From Candidatus Marithrix sp. Canyon 246 (GTDB lineage: Bacteria; Pseudomonadota; Gammaproteobacteria; Beggiatoales; Beggiatoaceae), in contig NZ_MCBX01000005.1 in the NCBI RefSeq assembly GCF_001723685.1, positions 102,493-166,492 of the forward strand: a stretch of 64,000 nt of DNA. Direction: 5' to 3'. Made by a program: the position numbers and the translations under genes. This document shows, in pieces, positions 27,826-37,674 of this stretch (its first letter is position 1; each line of letters starts with the position of its first letter). The notes beneath the pieces were generated by a model. The model was not told where the DNA came from and ran no database searches. It worked only from the letters and a program-made list of their open reading frames with translations.

Positions 27826-28030
27826 ATATGCTGGCAAAAATTCCACATTTGACTTTTGTAAATATACAGATTGATTTATGACTTGTTTATTTGCAATTGT
27901 TAATTGCAAAGTATATTTTTTTTCAAATTCCATTATTGCACGTGGAATTTTAGGCAGTTCAATAGAATCTAATTTTAGTAGTTGAATCAAAACTTGCTAA
28001 AATTTCCTTGGTTAATTCTCTGGGTAACAT
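27817..28030 (-). pseudogene. Broken small gene, unknown
   Basis: ATG at 28030 gives MLPRELTKEILASFDSTTK and stops after 23 codons. Shifting one base near 27985 restores a frame reading LKLDSIELPKIPRAIMEFEK and onward to a stop at 27817, together about 70 residues. It overlaps the end of the HsdM-like gene by a few bases. Family not recognised. The rest of the gap up to 28229 is AT-rich, with only a half palindrome at 28100-28114. Confidence 0.45.
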
Positions 28031-28099
28031 TTTTACTCTGGAATTTATAAAGTCTATATTATAAATAACTCTGGAAATTTTAACATAAGTTTTTTGCAT

Positions 28100-28114
28100 A
28101 GACCTGACAGGTTT
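28100..28114. repeat. Half copy of family-A palindrome
   Basis: AGACCTGACAGGTTT, one arm of the 33-bp element. Confidence 0.7.
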
Positions 28115-28229
28115 AGTTAGATTATTATTACCATTGTCTTTGTATCTGAGGTTGTGGTATATATTTATATATAATATTAATTCCTGATTATTTATAAGTG
28201 AGTTGCTATTCTATAATAAAAATTTTGTG

Positions 28230-31200
28230 TCAATTAATATACCCCTCAACCAAACTCAAAATAAGCTCATCTTCAAACCCACCAGCCAATTCAATAATTT
28301 TCTTCGCAAAAGCAGCATATTCATCATCCAATTGATTAGCAAAATCCTTAATTTCTCGCATATCGCCCATCATTGTTAATTCATATAATTTTTCTAATTC
28401 TTCAGCAGGTGGCGGTATCAAAGTTTCATCTTCAACTTCGATGATTTGTTGTTCCTCATAAACCCAATCTAAATCTAAATGTTCACTTAGGCTATTAAAT
28501 AATTGTTGTTCTTCGATTGGTTTTGCTAGAAAAGCATTACAGCCAACTTGCAAACTTTTTTGTTTGTCGGTTTCAAAGACGCTGGCTGATATTGCAATAA
28601 TTGGAAGTTCCTTAAAGTCTTTTCTTATAATTTGAGTTGCTTCTGCACCAGTCATTACTGGCATAATCAAATCCATAAATATTATGTTTGATTTATTTGC
28701 TAGTTTTACACCCTGTTTACCATTAACAGCTTCAATCACTTCAAAGCCAATATTTTCTAGCATTTGTCTGAGTATTAAGCGATTTTCTGGATAATCATCT
28801 ACAATTAATGCGGTTTGTGCTTCACCTTTATAAGCAGTAATACGCCGCTGTTCTGTTTTCTCTTCAACTTCTACTACTTTTAATGCTAAATCAAACCAAA
28901 AAGTACTACCTTTACCAAGTTCACTTTTTAGCTTAATTTCACTACTCATCAATTCTACCAATTGACGACTAATTGCTAAACCTAAGCCTGTACCTTCTGC
29001 GCGTCGTTGAGTATCACCAACTTGTTCAAATGGTTTAAAGATTTTTTGCAATTCTTCATCAGTCATACCAACGCCAGTATCTGCTACTTCAAATCTGAAA
29101 ACGCCATTTTGTATGGCTGATATTCGCAATGTTACTTGCCCTTTATCAGTGAATTTAATCGCATTACCTAATAAATTTAACAAAACTTGGCGCAAACGCT
29201 TTTCATCTATTTCAATTCCTAATGGTAAATCTCCAACAGCTTCATAAACAAAACAAACATCTTTTTGTTCAGCACGCATACGCATAATGCCAGTAATACT
29301 ATCTATAAAACTCTGGCATGTAATGTTTTCAGGATAAATTTCTAATTTACCCGCTTCGATTTTCGATAAATCTAAAATGTCATTTATCAAAGTTAATAAA
29401 TGATTACCGCTATTATAAATAGTATTTAAACCAGAAACTTGAGTCTCTTCCAAATTTTTAGCCCGCTTCAAAATTTGAGCATAGCCTAAAATACCATTTA
29501 GCGGTGTGCGCAATTCATGGCTCATATTAGAAAGAAATTCGCTTTTCGCTTGATTGGCTTTTTCAAGTTTAACGGTTCTATCGGCAACTTTTTGTTCTAA
29601 ATTTTCATATAGCAATGAATTTTCAATAGAAATCGCCAACTGAGACGATAACATTTTTAAAACCTCTAATCGTTCAGCAGTAAAAGCACCTTTAATAAGA
29701 TTATTTTCTAAGTATAAAATGCCAGTTAATTTATTTTGATTTAATAGCGGCAAACATAAAATAGATTTAGGTTTTTGCTTAACAATATGTTCCTGTGTGC
29801 GTATAACATAGTTAATCAAATCTAATGGCAGCTCAGAATCTTCAATCAGTATTGATTGTTCCGAAGATTGAATAAACCATTGATCTTGCTTAGGTAATAA
29901 CAAAAATCCAGTTTCAGCACCAGCATTTTCAACCACAATTTGCATCATTTTTTTCAGCAAACGGCTAAATACAATTTCTTCTGATAAAGTATTAGATGCT
30001 TTGATCACACTATTTAAATCCAAAGCATTTGATGAAGTAGTGTTGGTAAATGAAGTTGATAAAGCTTGTTTGCTTGAACCAGAATATTGTACTAATAATT
30101 GTGGATATTGTTGTTCTAACTGGCTTAGTTTAGCAGTTGCACCCCATTGCTTATAATGATAATGTGCTTCAATGATATAAGTTTGAACCAGTTTTTGCAT
30201 CCCATGTGCAGCATAAAATTCAGCCAATAATTCATAAGCCAAAGCTTCTTCATGTAAATATTCATTTGCTCTTGCACCAGCAATCGCTTTTTCATATAAC
30301 TGAACTGCTTTCCAATCTTCACCTAATACACGCGCTTTTTCTGCTTCAACTAAATCATATTTATGTTGACAATTTTCAGGGGCATAATCTGCCCAAGGTT
30401 TTAATATTTTTTGATTTTTATCAACTATTTTCAAACAATTAGAAACATCAGCATTTGATAATAAACTAAGAGAATAAAAGAAATTATGCACTGGTAAAAA
30501 GAACATTCCAGCAACACCATCTATATATTTTTCTGTTAAAATCGCGTTTTCATAAGCCGCCTTGTTATCTCGCAAAATAAAAGCAGTAATCGTTTTGCCT
30601 TGATAACCACAAAAACATAAGGAAAATTGTTCCTCTTTAATAAACCTTGCTATTAACTCATCATAATCAAATACACACTCATTTTTGCCTTGCAAATCCA
30701 ATACAGATTGATAATAAGGTGCAAGATAATAATAATGAAAATTTTGTTTATACTTCTCAATTGTAATCAGACTTTGAACATATTTTTCATTCAATTTCTG
30801 AATATTAGAACCGCTTAAAAATTGATAAATATCAGGTTCAATAATTCCATAGCAACCATATTCAAGATCACCCGTATCTAAGCCTTGTTGAAAAACCTTA
30901 TAAAAATCAACAAGAGTTTCACGCACAGGTTTGCGCCAGTGCATTACGGTAGCATAAAATAAAGTATAAACTCGTGCTTTGAATGGTTTTAAATTCAATT
31001 TATCAATAAGCTCAACGCCCATTTTGCCAAGTCTATAACCTCTATCAATATCCCCTTGCCCAGATAAAAAGCCACCATAAAATACATAAGCCACTGCTGA
31101 GTAATCACAATTACCATATTGATAAGATAATTTAGTCATGCTAATACAAATTTGCTCAAAAGCGGTTGGATTATTTGCCCATGCTGGAGTCAAAACTGTA

Positions 31201-33755
31201 TTTAAAACTTGCATTACTGCTAATTTCACAGGATCTTTCATCAAAGGCAAATCAATCAAAGTTTCAATATCTATATAATCTAAATTTTCAATATGTAGAT
31301 TTTCACCTAACGACTCTACAATTTGCAAGCCTAATTGCAAAGCCTCACCTTGTTGACTCAAAGCAATCAAATATTGCATTTTGACATCATAAGCCGCTAG
31401 CTTATCAAGAGTATTATTGGCATTTTCTAGTACAATATTAATGTACTTATCCATATCCTGAAAAGCACCAATTAAAAAAGTCACCTGTGATAAAGTAGAA
31501 AATATATTAAGCGTCAACTCATACTGTTGATTCCAAGCATTTTCACCTAACAGCTCAGTTGCATTTTGTAAAAACTCATATGCAGGATTATAAGCATTTG
31601 ATTCTTTAGCTTTTTCACTAGCAGTGAAATTTAATTTGGCGATTTTAACTTTTTCTTCTTCATCAGTAATAAGCGTCAAACCCTTGTTAAACTGATAAAC
31701 CAAATCAAATATTTTTTCCTGTTGTGGAGTCAACAATAAACGCCCAATTTTTAAATGCACACTTTTTTTATGATTTTCATCAATTAAAGCATAAGCCGCT
31801 TGTTGCACTCTATCATGTAAAAAACTAAAATTATGAATAGCAAAAGAAGAACTTCTAATATCATCTCCATTAACTTCTAACTCAGAAGTTGGCACCACAA
31901 AGCCATCAATTAAGATTGGCATTAAATCTTGAAAAGTCTCATCAATTGACTTTTCATAGATTATAGAAAGGGTGTTTAAATCAAAATGGTTGCCCACACA
32001 AGCCGCTAAACGTAATACATGTTGTGCTGATTCAGGCAATTTTTTCAATTTGCTGATCATCAAATCCACCACATTATCAGTGATGTTCATAGACTTAATT
32101 TGCTCAATATTCCATTTCCATCCATGATCAAAATGAAGCAAATTTTCTTGATACAAAGTACTAAGAAATTGATTAACAAAAAATGGATTACCACCAGTTT
32201 TTTGCATAACCAACTCAGTCAAAGATGTAACTTCAGTAGTATCTAAACTTTCAGCAATTAATTGATTTACATGTTCAAATTCTAAAGGCTTTAAAGTAAT
32301 TTTACTAAATTTTAATTTCTCAACAGTCATCATCAAAGGATGAGTAGCACTAACCTCATTATCTCGATAAGCACCAATTAAAAACAAGCCATTACTTTCA
32401 CTATCAGTCATTATGACTTCTAATAAAGTTAAAGTAGCAGAATCAACCCATTGCAAATCATCCAAAAATATAACCAAAGGCGAAAACACTCGAATAAAAT
32501 TCTGAAACACCAAATTAAAGCGATTTAAAGATTGCCCACCATCCAATGCTGGCACCGGTGGTTGTTTTCCAATAATAGCTTCAATATCAGGAATAACCTC
32601 AATAATAACCTGCCCATTTGGTCCAAGAGCAGTTAATAATTTTTGCTTCCACTGTTCTAATTGGGCATCGGTTTCCATCAACAACTGCTTAACCAAATCA
32701 CTAAAAGTGTTGACTAAGGCACTATAAGGAATATTGCGCTGAAATTGATCAAACTTACCCGAAATAAAATAACCCTGCTTATTTAATTTATAAAGTTTCT
32801 TAACTAAAACCGATTTACCAATACCAGAATAACCAGCAATTAACATCATTTGTTTATCGCCTTGACTGACTTTGTCAAAGCTATCAACTAATATGTTAAT
32901 TTCATTTTCACGACCATATAATTTTTGTGATATTTGAAAACGTTCAGAAATATCAAACTGCCCCAATTCAAAAAATTCCTGTGGATTATTAAGAACTTGC
33001 TCCAAATCAGCCTTAATACCCAAAGCACTTTGATAACGTTCCTCAGCAGTTTTAGCCATCAATTTCATGATAATTTTAGATAACATTGGTGGCAAATCAT
33101 CAGGCATTGGCGGTTGCTTAGCCAAATGACAATGAACTAATTCCATTGCATCATCAGATTCAAAAGGCAATTTTCCAGTAAAAAGCTGATAAAAAGTAAC
33201 GCCCAAAGAATAAAAATCGGAACGATAATCCAAAGCGCGATTCATGCGCCCAGTTTGCTCAGGTGACATATAAGCCAAAGTACCTTCTAAAATTTCCGGT
33301 TTTTTTAAGCTGAAATGTTGACGAGGCAATTGAGTAGAAATACCAAAATCTATAATTTTCAGTACATTGCTTGATGGATTATAAACAATATTAGAAGGGT
33401 TAATATCTTTATGGATAATATTTTGCTGATGAATTTGGGCTAAAATTTCAGTGATTTTAATAGCGATTGGAATATCAATGGCATGGAGTGATTCACCATT
33501 AAAATCTTCTAAACACATCATCAAACTATTTTGATATTTATCAATTTCATAGGCATTGATAACGCCATGCAAATGAGACAAGCGACGAGTAATGTCATAT
33601 TCTTGACGATAACGTGTTAATTCTTCAGGAGTTGGATAATCCTCTTTAAGGATTTTAAGGATAACTGGTTGATCATCCTCAATCCTTTTGCCACGATAAA
33701 CTATAGAATTGACACTTTCATAAATTTTGATTAATGAATGGTATTTGGAATACAT
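28230..33755 (-). CDS. Ser/Thr kinase - ATPase - GAF - histidine kinase - receiver protein (HstK-like)
   Basis: 1841 residues. Residues 1-265 are a protein kinase domain with Lys34 (VILKIL), HKDINPSN with Asp117, IDFG and YMSPEQTGRMNRALDYRSDFY, all catalytic residues present. Next is an AAA_16/STAND-like ATPase: GYSGIGKS with Lys314 and VIFLDDLQWVDSATLTLLE. About 700 residues of helical repeats follow (roughly 560-1230), then GAF (about 1245-1385), HisKA with His1413 in MSHELRTPLNGI, HATPase_c with NLLGNAIKFTDKG and GTGLGLAISRQL, and a receiver with Asp1695 in IIFMDLIMP. A 55-residue tail has no HPt histidine. This multidomain architecture is known from cyanobacterial HstK proteins and Beggiatoa-like bacteria. 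It appears cytosolic, with no membrane segment. The input signal and output are unknown. ppk1 lies 58 bp upstream in the same direction. Confidence 0.92.
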   Translation of the reverse strand: MYSKYHSLIKIYESVNSIVYRGKRIEDDQPVILKILKEDYPTPEELTRYRQEYDITRRLSHLHGVINAYEIDKYQNSLMMCLEDFNGESLHAIDIPIAIKITEILAQIHQQNIIHKDINPSNIVYNPSSNVLKIIDFGISTQLPRQHFSLKKPEILEGTLAYMSPEQTGRMNRALDYRSDFYSLGVTFYQLFTGKLPFESDDAMELVHCHLAKQPPMPDDLPPMLSKIIMKLMAKTAEERYQSALGIKADLEQVLNNPQEFFELGQFDISERFQISQKLYGRENEINILVDSFDKVSQGDKQMMLIAGYSGIGKSVLVKKLYKLNKQGYFISGKFDQFQRNIPYSALVNTFSDLVKQLLMETDAQLEQWKQKLLTALGPNGQVIIEVIPDIEAIIGKQPPVPALDGGQSLNRFNLVFQNFIRVFSPLVIFLDDLQWVDSATLTLLEVIMTDSESNGLFLIGAYRDNEVSATHPLMMTVEKLKFSKITLKPLEFEHVNQLIAESLDTTEVTSLTELVMQKTGGNPFFVNQFLSTLYQENLLHFDHGWKWNIEQIKSMNITDNVVDLMISKLKKLPESAQHVLRLAACVGNHFDLNTLSIIYEKSIDETFQDLMPILIDGFVVPTSELEVNGDDIRSSSFAIHNFSFLHDRVQQAAYALIDENHKKSVHLKIGRLLLTPQQEKIFDLVYQFNKGLTLITDEEEKVKIAKLNFTASEKAKESNAYNPAYEFLQNATELLGENAWNQQYELTLNIFSTLSQVTFLIGAFQDMDKYINIVLENANNTLDKLAAYDVKMQYLIALSQQGEALQLGLQIVESLGENLHIENLDYIDIETLIDLPLMKDPVKLAVMQVLNTVLTPAWANNPTAFEQICISMTKLSYQYGNCDYSAVAYVFYGGFLSGQGDIDRGYRLGKMGVELIDKLNLKPFKARVYTLFYATVMHWRKPVRETLVDFYKVFQQGLDTGDLEYGCYGIIEPDIYQFLSGSNIQKLNEKYVQSLITIEKYKQNFHYYYLAPYYQSVLDLQGKNECVFDYDELIARFIKEEQFSLCFCGYQGKTITAFILRDNKAAYENAILTEKYIDGVAGMFFLPVHNFFYSLSLLSNADVSNCLKIVDKNQKILKPWADYAPENCQHKYDLVEAEKARVLGEDWKAVQLYEKAIAGARANEYLHEEALAYELLAEFYAAHGMQKLVQTYIIEAHYHYKQWGATAKLSQLEQQYPQLLVQYSGSSKQALSTSFTNTTSSNALDLNSVIKASNTLSEEIVFSRLLKKMMQIVVENAGAETGFLLLPKQDQWFIQSSEQSILIEDSELPLDLINYVIRTQEHIVKQKPKSILCLPLLNQNKLTGILYLENNLIKGAFTAERLEVLKMLSSQLAISIENSLLYENLEQKVADRTVKLEKANQAKSEFLSNMSHELRTPLNGILGYAQILKRAKNLEETQVSGLNTIYNSGNHLLTLINDILDLSKIEAGKLEIYPENITCQSFIDSITGIMRMRAEQKDVCFVYEAVGDLPLGIEIDEKRLRQVLLNLLGNAIKFTDKGQVTLRISAIQNGVFRFEVADTGVGMTDEELQKIFKPFEQVGDTQRRAEGTGLGLAISRQLVELMSSEIKLKSELGKGSTFWFDLALKVVEVEEKTEQRRITAYKGEAQTALIVDDYPENRLILRQMLENIGFEVIEAVNGKQGVKLANKSNIIFMDLIMPVMTGAEATQIIRKDFKELPIIAISASVFETDKQKSLQVGCNAFLAKPIEEQQLFNSLSEHLDLDWVYEEQQIIEVEDETLIPPPAEELEKLYELTMMGDMREIKDFANQLDDEYAAFAKKIIELAGGFEDELILSLVEGYIN

Positions 33756-33813
33756 AATAATATTCAGATTGTTATGGATAATATATTATTGCATATTGTA
33801 TTCCTTAAAAACT

Positions 33814-35880
33814 TTAAACATCCAATAAATATTGTTGCGCCGATATTGGAGTTTCATCATCTTTAGGCTGCAAACGAGAATAGTTACCTGCACTATGTAA
33901 CACCCATGCCTGAATATTATCTTGTAAATATATATTCAAATTGTCTATAATACGTTTTTTTAATTTGCTATTTTCTACTGGATAACACTCTTCAACCCTC
34001 TTGAATAAATTACGTGCCATAAGATCAGCACTAGCACAAAATACCTCTTCTTTACCTTCATTTAAAAAATAATAACAACGAGTATGCTCCAGAAAACGTC
34101 CAACTATAGAACGTACATGAATATTTTCTGACAAACCCTTAACCCCCGGTTTTAAACAACACATTCCACGTATAATTAAATCAATCTTCACTCCCGCCAT
34201 CGAAGCCTTATATAAAGCCTCAATTATCTTAGTTTCTGTTAAAGCATTAGATTTAGCAATGATATGAGATTTTTTACCTTGTTTCGCCGATTCTGCTTCA
34301 CGTTCAATACGTTCAATTAAGCCACTATGTAAAGTAAAAGGAGATTGCAGCATTTTTTTCAAAGTTTCGCCACGCCCAAGACTGGTAAGCTGCATAAACA
34401 TATTATGTACATCTTCCCCCATTTCCTTATCACAAGTTAAAAGACCATAATCAGTATAAATACGCGCAGTGCGATGATGATAATTTCCAGTACCTAAATG
34501 TACATAACGTCTTAATTTTTTAGCTTCTCGACGTACTACCATTATCATTTTAGCATGAGTTTTATAACCTACTACCCCATAAACAATATGAACCCCAGCT
34601 TCTTGTAAACGGTTAGCTAAACGAATATTGGCTTCTTCATCAAAACGCGCACGTAATTCTATTACCACCGTAACCTCTTTATTAGAACGCGCAGCCTCTA
34701 CTAAAGCATCAACTAATACAGAATCAGGTCCAGTACGATAAAGAGTTTGTTTAATAGCTAAAACATGTGGATCAGCAGCTGCTTGACGTACAAAATCAAT
34801 TACCGGAGTGAAAGACTCAAACGGATGATGCAATAATATATCATGTTCACTGATAGCTGCAAATAAATTACTTTTTGAACTAATTGTAACTTTAGGCGTA
34901 AAACTAGGAAATTTTAACTCAGGGCGATCAACTAAATCAGGTAAAGGTAATAAACGATTAAGATTAACTGGTCCATTTACTTGATATACATCAGCTTTAT
35001 CTAATTTAAAATGCTTTAACAGAAACTGAATCATTTTATCAGGACAATTATTAGGAACTTCTAAACGTACACTATCACCATAACGACGACCATGTAATTC
35101 TCCCTCTAAAGCCCTTAATAAATCATCAATTTCCTCTTCATCAACAAATAGTTCACTATTCCTAGTGACTCGAAATTGATAACAACCTGTTACCTTCATA
35201 CCCGGAAACAAATCCTCAATATGAGCATGAATTATAGAAGATAAAAAAGTAAAATTATTAGTATTATTAGCAAACAATTCAGCTGGAAATTGAATTAAAC
35301 GTGGTAATGAACGCGGAGCTTGTACCACAGCCATACGACTATCACGCCCAAAGGCATCCTTACCTTTTAAAGAAATAATAAAGTTTAAACTTTTATTCAA
35401 AATAGGCGGAAAAGGATGAGCAGGATCCAAACCTATCGGAGTTAATATTGGTTGCAACTCATTTTTAAAATAATTGGCTACCCATTTTAATTGCGCCTCA
35501 TTCCATTGATCACGTTTAAAAAAACAAATACCTTCTTGTTCTAAAGCAGGAAAAATATTATCATTAAGTAAATTATATTGCTCATCAATAAACTCATGAG
35601 CGGCTAAACTAATACGATTAAGAGATTCTTGAGGAGACAAATTATCGGCACCAGTTTGTACCGAGCCATAAGCAACTTGCTGCTTTAAACCAGCAACTCG
35701 CACCTCAAAAAATTCATCTAAATTAGTGCTAGCAATACATAAAAAGCGTAAACGTTCAAGTAAAGGTATATTTTCATCCTTAGCTTGTGCTAAAACTCGA
35801 TGATGAAAACTTAGCAGGCTTAATTCGCGATTAATATACCATTTAGGGTTAGTAATATCTATGGGTTGATCTTCTGTCAT
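33814..35880 (-). CDS. ppk1: Polyphosphate kinase 1
   Basis: 688 residues, normal for Ppk1, which polymerises ATP gamma-phosphate into polyphosphate. The N-terminal block WYINRELSLLSFHHRVL and STNLDEFFEVRVAGL are typical. The catalytic phosphohistidine lies in GYKTHAKMIMVVRRE, and the second conserved His in FLEHTRCYYF; IRGMCCLKPGVKGLSENI lies between. Polyphosphate storage is a known trait of large sulfur bacteria. Confidence 0.97.
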   Translation of the reverse strand: MTEDQPIDITNPKWYINRELSLLSFHHRVLAQAKDENIPLLERLRFLCIASTNLDEFFEVRVAGLKQQVAYGSVQTGADNLSPQESLNRISLAAHEFIDEQYNLLNDNIFPALEQEGICFFKRDQWNEAQLKWVANYFKNELQPILTPIGLDPAHPFPPILNKSLNFIISLKGKDAFGRDSRMAVVQAPRSLPRLIQFPAELFANNTNNFTFLSSIIHAHIEDLFPGMKVTGCYQFRVTRNSELFVDEEEIDDLLRALEGELHGRRYGDSVRLEVPNNCPDKMIQFLLKHFKLDKADVYQVNGPVNLNRLLPLPDLVDRPELKFPSFTPKVTISSKSNLFAAISEHDILLHHPFESFTPVIDFVRQAAADPHVLAIKQTLYRTGPDSVLVDALVEAARSNKEVTVVIELRARFDEEANIRLANRLQEAGVHIVYGVVGYKTHAKMIMVVRREAKKLRRYVHLGTGNYHHRTARIYTDYGLLTCDKEMGEDVHNMFMQLTSLGRGETLKKMLQSPFTLHSGLIERIEREAESAKQGKKSHIIAKSNALTETKIIEALYKASMAGVKIDLIIRGMCCLKPGVKGLSENIHVRSIVGRFLEHTRCYYFLNEGKEEVFCASADLMARNLFKRVEECYPVENSKLKKRIIDNLNIYLQDNIQAWVLHSAGNYSRLQPKDDETPISAQQYLLDV

Positions 35881-35962
35881 AATTTTTATGTTTCAATTAC
35901 ATATCTATGTTAAAATTTAATTTAATTTATAATTATAAAAAAATAATTTACAAGAGGTTAGT

Positions 35963-37135
35963 TTGATTAAATATTTTACAGTTGAAAATTTTCGTTCTAT
36001 AAAGAATGAAAGTGTCTTGGAATTTGATACCAATATAAGGCAAGAAATAGCTTGCACAGCTCATCCTTTAATTGGATTAGCCGGAGCTAATGCTTCTGGT
36101 AAAACCGCTTTATTACAAGCTCTTTCTTTTGTATTTTGGTTTTTGAAAGATTCATTTTTGACTCAAGCACCTGATGAAGAAATCCCTCTTGATCCTTTTT
36201 GTACACAAAAAGAGCAAGCAACACATTTTCATCTTATTTTTTCAATTAATAAAAATAATTATGAATATAAACTCAGAATCAATAAAGAAAAAGTTATCTA
36301 TGAATCACTCTATTTTTATGAAAATAATGAAAAACAATGCGCATATATTCGAGAAGATAAAACCATTACATTTGGTGATAAAATATCCAAGATAAATACT
36401 TCTGGTTTAAGACAAAACAGTTCTATAATTTCTTATGCTGCCCAAGATGATACCCAAGTAATTGCTAAATCATGTAAAGAATATATTGTTCATAGCAATG
36501 TAACTCATGGCGGCTTCAGAGAGGAACAATTCACACATAATATAGAAAAAATGATTGAAGATGAATATTTTCAATCACGTTTGTCGAATTTTTTGTCTAT
36601 TGCCGATGTTGGTATTGATACAGTCACACTTAATAAATTACAGCTTAGTGTACAGAATTTAGATGATAACCTAAAAAAATTCTTGAATATGCTAGAAACC
36701 AAAACTGAATTGATTTTCACACATCAGATCGAAGGCAATTTAATTGATTTTTCAAATTCTGAGCGAGAAAGTGCCGGCACCTTACAATTTTTAACTTTAT
36801 TATATAGAATTTTATCCACATTAGAAAACGGTAAATTATTGATATTGGATGAGATCGAATTAAAACTGCATCAGAATTTAGTCGCTTTTTTGATTGGGTT
36901 ATTTCAAAATCCTGATGAAAATCGTAACTGCGCTCAACTCATTTTTTCTTTTCATAATGCAGCGTTTATGAAATTACTGAAGCCAGAACAATTATGGTTT
37001 GCTGAAAAAAATGATGATGGTCAAACTGAATTATTTTCAGCCGCTGATTTTTATGACATCAAAGATTTACATCAAAAAAACCTTGAAAAATTATATCGCC
37101 TTGGTAGATTTGGTGCTACACCTAGAGGCTTGTAA
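35963..37135 (+). CDS. RloA-like SMC/ABC-type ATPase (first copy)
   Basis: 390 residues. Residues 1-45 have FTVENFRSIKNESVLEF and the Walker A GLAGANASGKTALLQAL; Walker B is KLLILDEIELKLHQNL near 295, preceded by a degenerate signature (SERESAGTLQFL). This is the AAA_15/AAA_21 group of ATPases in abortive-infection and retron-like defence systems, often paired with RloB. Start is TTG at 35963, with AAGAGG a few bases before. Its TAA overlaps the ATG of the RloB-like gene (TAATG). Divergent from ppk1, so it probably has its own promoter in the AT-rich 82-bp gap. Confidence 0.85.
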   Translation: MIKYFTVENFRSIKNESVLEFDTNIRQEIACTAHPLIGLAGANASGKTALLQALSFVFWFLKDSFLTQAPDEEIPLDPFCTQKEQATHFHLIFSINKNNYEYKLRINKEKVIYESLYFYENNEKQCAYIREDKTITFGDKISKINTSGLRQNSSIISYAAQDDTQVIAKSCKEYIVHSNVTHGGFREEQFTHNIEKMIEDEYFQSRLSNFLSIADVGIDTVTLNKLQLSVQNLDDNLKKFLNMLETKTELIFTHQIEGNLIDFSNSERESAGTLQFLTLLYRILSTLENGKLLILDEIELKLHQNLVAFLIGLFQNPDENRNCAQLIFSFHNAAFMKLLKPEQLWFAEKNDDGQTELFSAADFYDIKDLHQKNLEKLYRLGRFGATPRGL

Positions 37136-37662
37136 TGGCAAGGAAAACTAGAAAACCAAGGAAAAGTAAGATTGTCTATTACTTTATTGTAGAAGGTTGT
37201 ACAGAAGAAAATTATATTAAACTGTTGAAAAAAATTTATCGTAAGCCCGGCAAAATTAAAAATTGTGACGGAGGAAGTGCGAAAAATGTTTTAGAAGAAG
37301 CTAAAAAGATTATTCAAAGCAATGATGATGATTGTTCTGGCTATGTAATTTGGTTTGATGGAGACACCTATTTACCAAACGACAAGAACTTAAAGAATAA
37401 ACTTTCAACTCCTAATGACACTTCAGTTTATATTACACAACCCTGTGTGGAAAGCTGGCTGCTTGCCCATTTTCAGAAAATAAATTTGAAAAGCGATAAA
37501 AAATGTAAAGAATATGAAAAGGCACTTGATCATGTTGATCGTATTCCAAATTATAAAAAAGCTGATTGTAGGCTGCTAGAAAGATATATTACAAAAGAAC
37601 AAATTGAAACGGCAATTCAGAATTATCCAGATATTGGAAACATACCTAAACAATTTTTATAA
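37135..37662 (+). CDS. RloB-like protein (TOPRIM-like nuclease candidate)
   Basis: 175 residues with a basic start (ARKTRKPRKSK) and the RloB pattern: YYFIVEGCTEENYIKLL with the first acidic site near residue 20, YVIWFDGDTY near 76 and QPCVESWLLAHF near 107. RloB proteins are predicted TOPRIM-related nucleases paired with RloA ATPases (the AbiL-type arrangement). One-base overlap with the upstream ATPase and a 12-bp gap to the second ATPase indicate a three-gene operon. Nuclease activity and phage defence are inference from family context. Confidence 0.75.
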   Translation: MARKTRKPRKSKIVYYFIVEGCTEENYIKLLKKIYRKPGKIKNCDGGSAKNVLEEAKKIIQSNDDDCSGYVIWFDGDTYLPNDKNLKNKLSTPNDTSVYITQPCVESWLLAHFQKINLKSDKKCKEYEKALDHVDRIPNYKKADCRLLERYITKEQIETAIQNYPDIGNIPKQFL

Positions 37663-37674
37663 AAGTCATAAATT

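Noticed and set aside
36174..36395. Secondary open frame inside the first RloA-like gene
   Set aside because: Lies wholly within a clearly coding P-loop ATPase in another frame; no ribosome site or family match.
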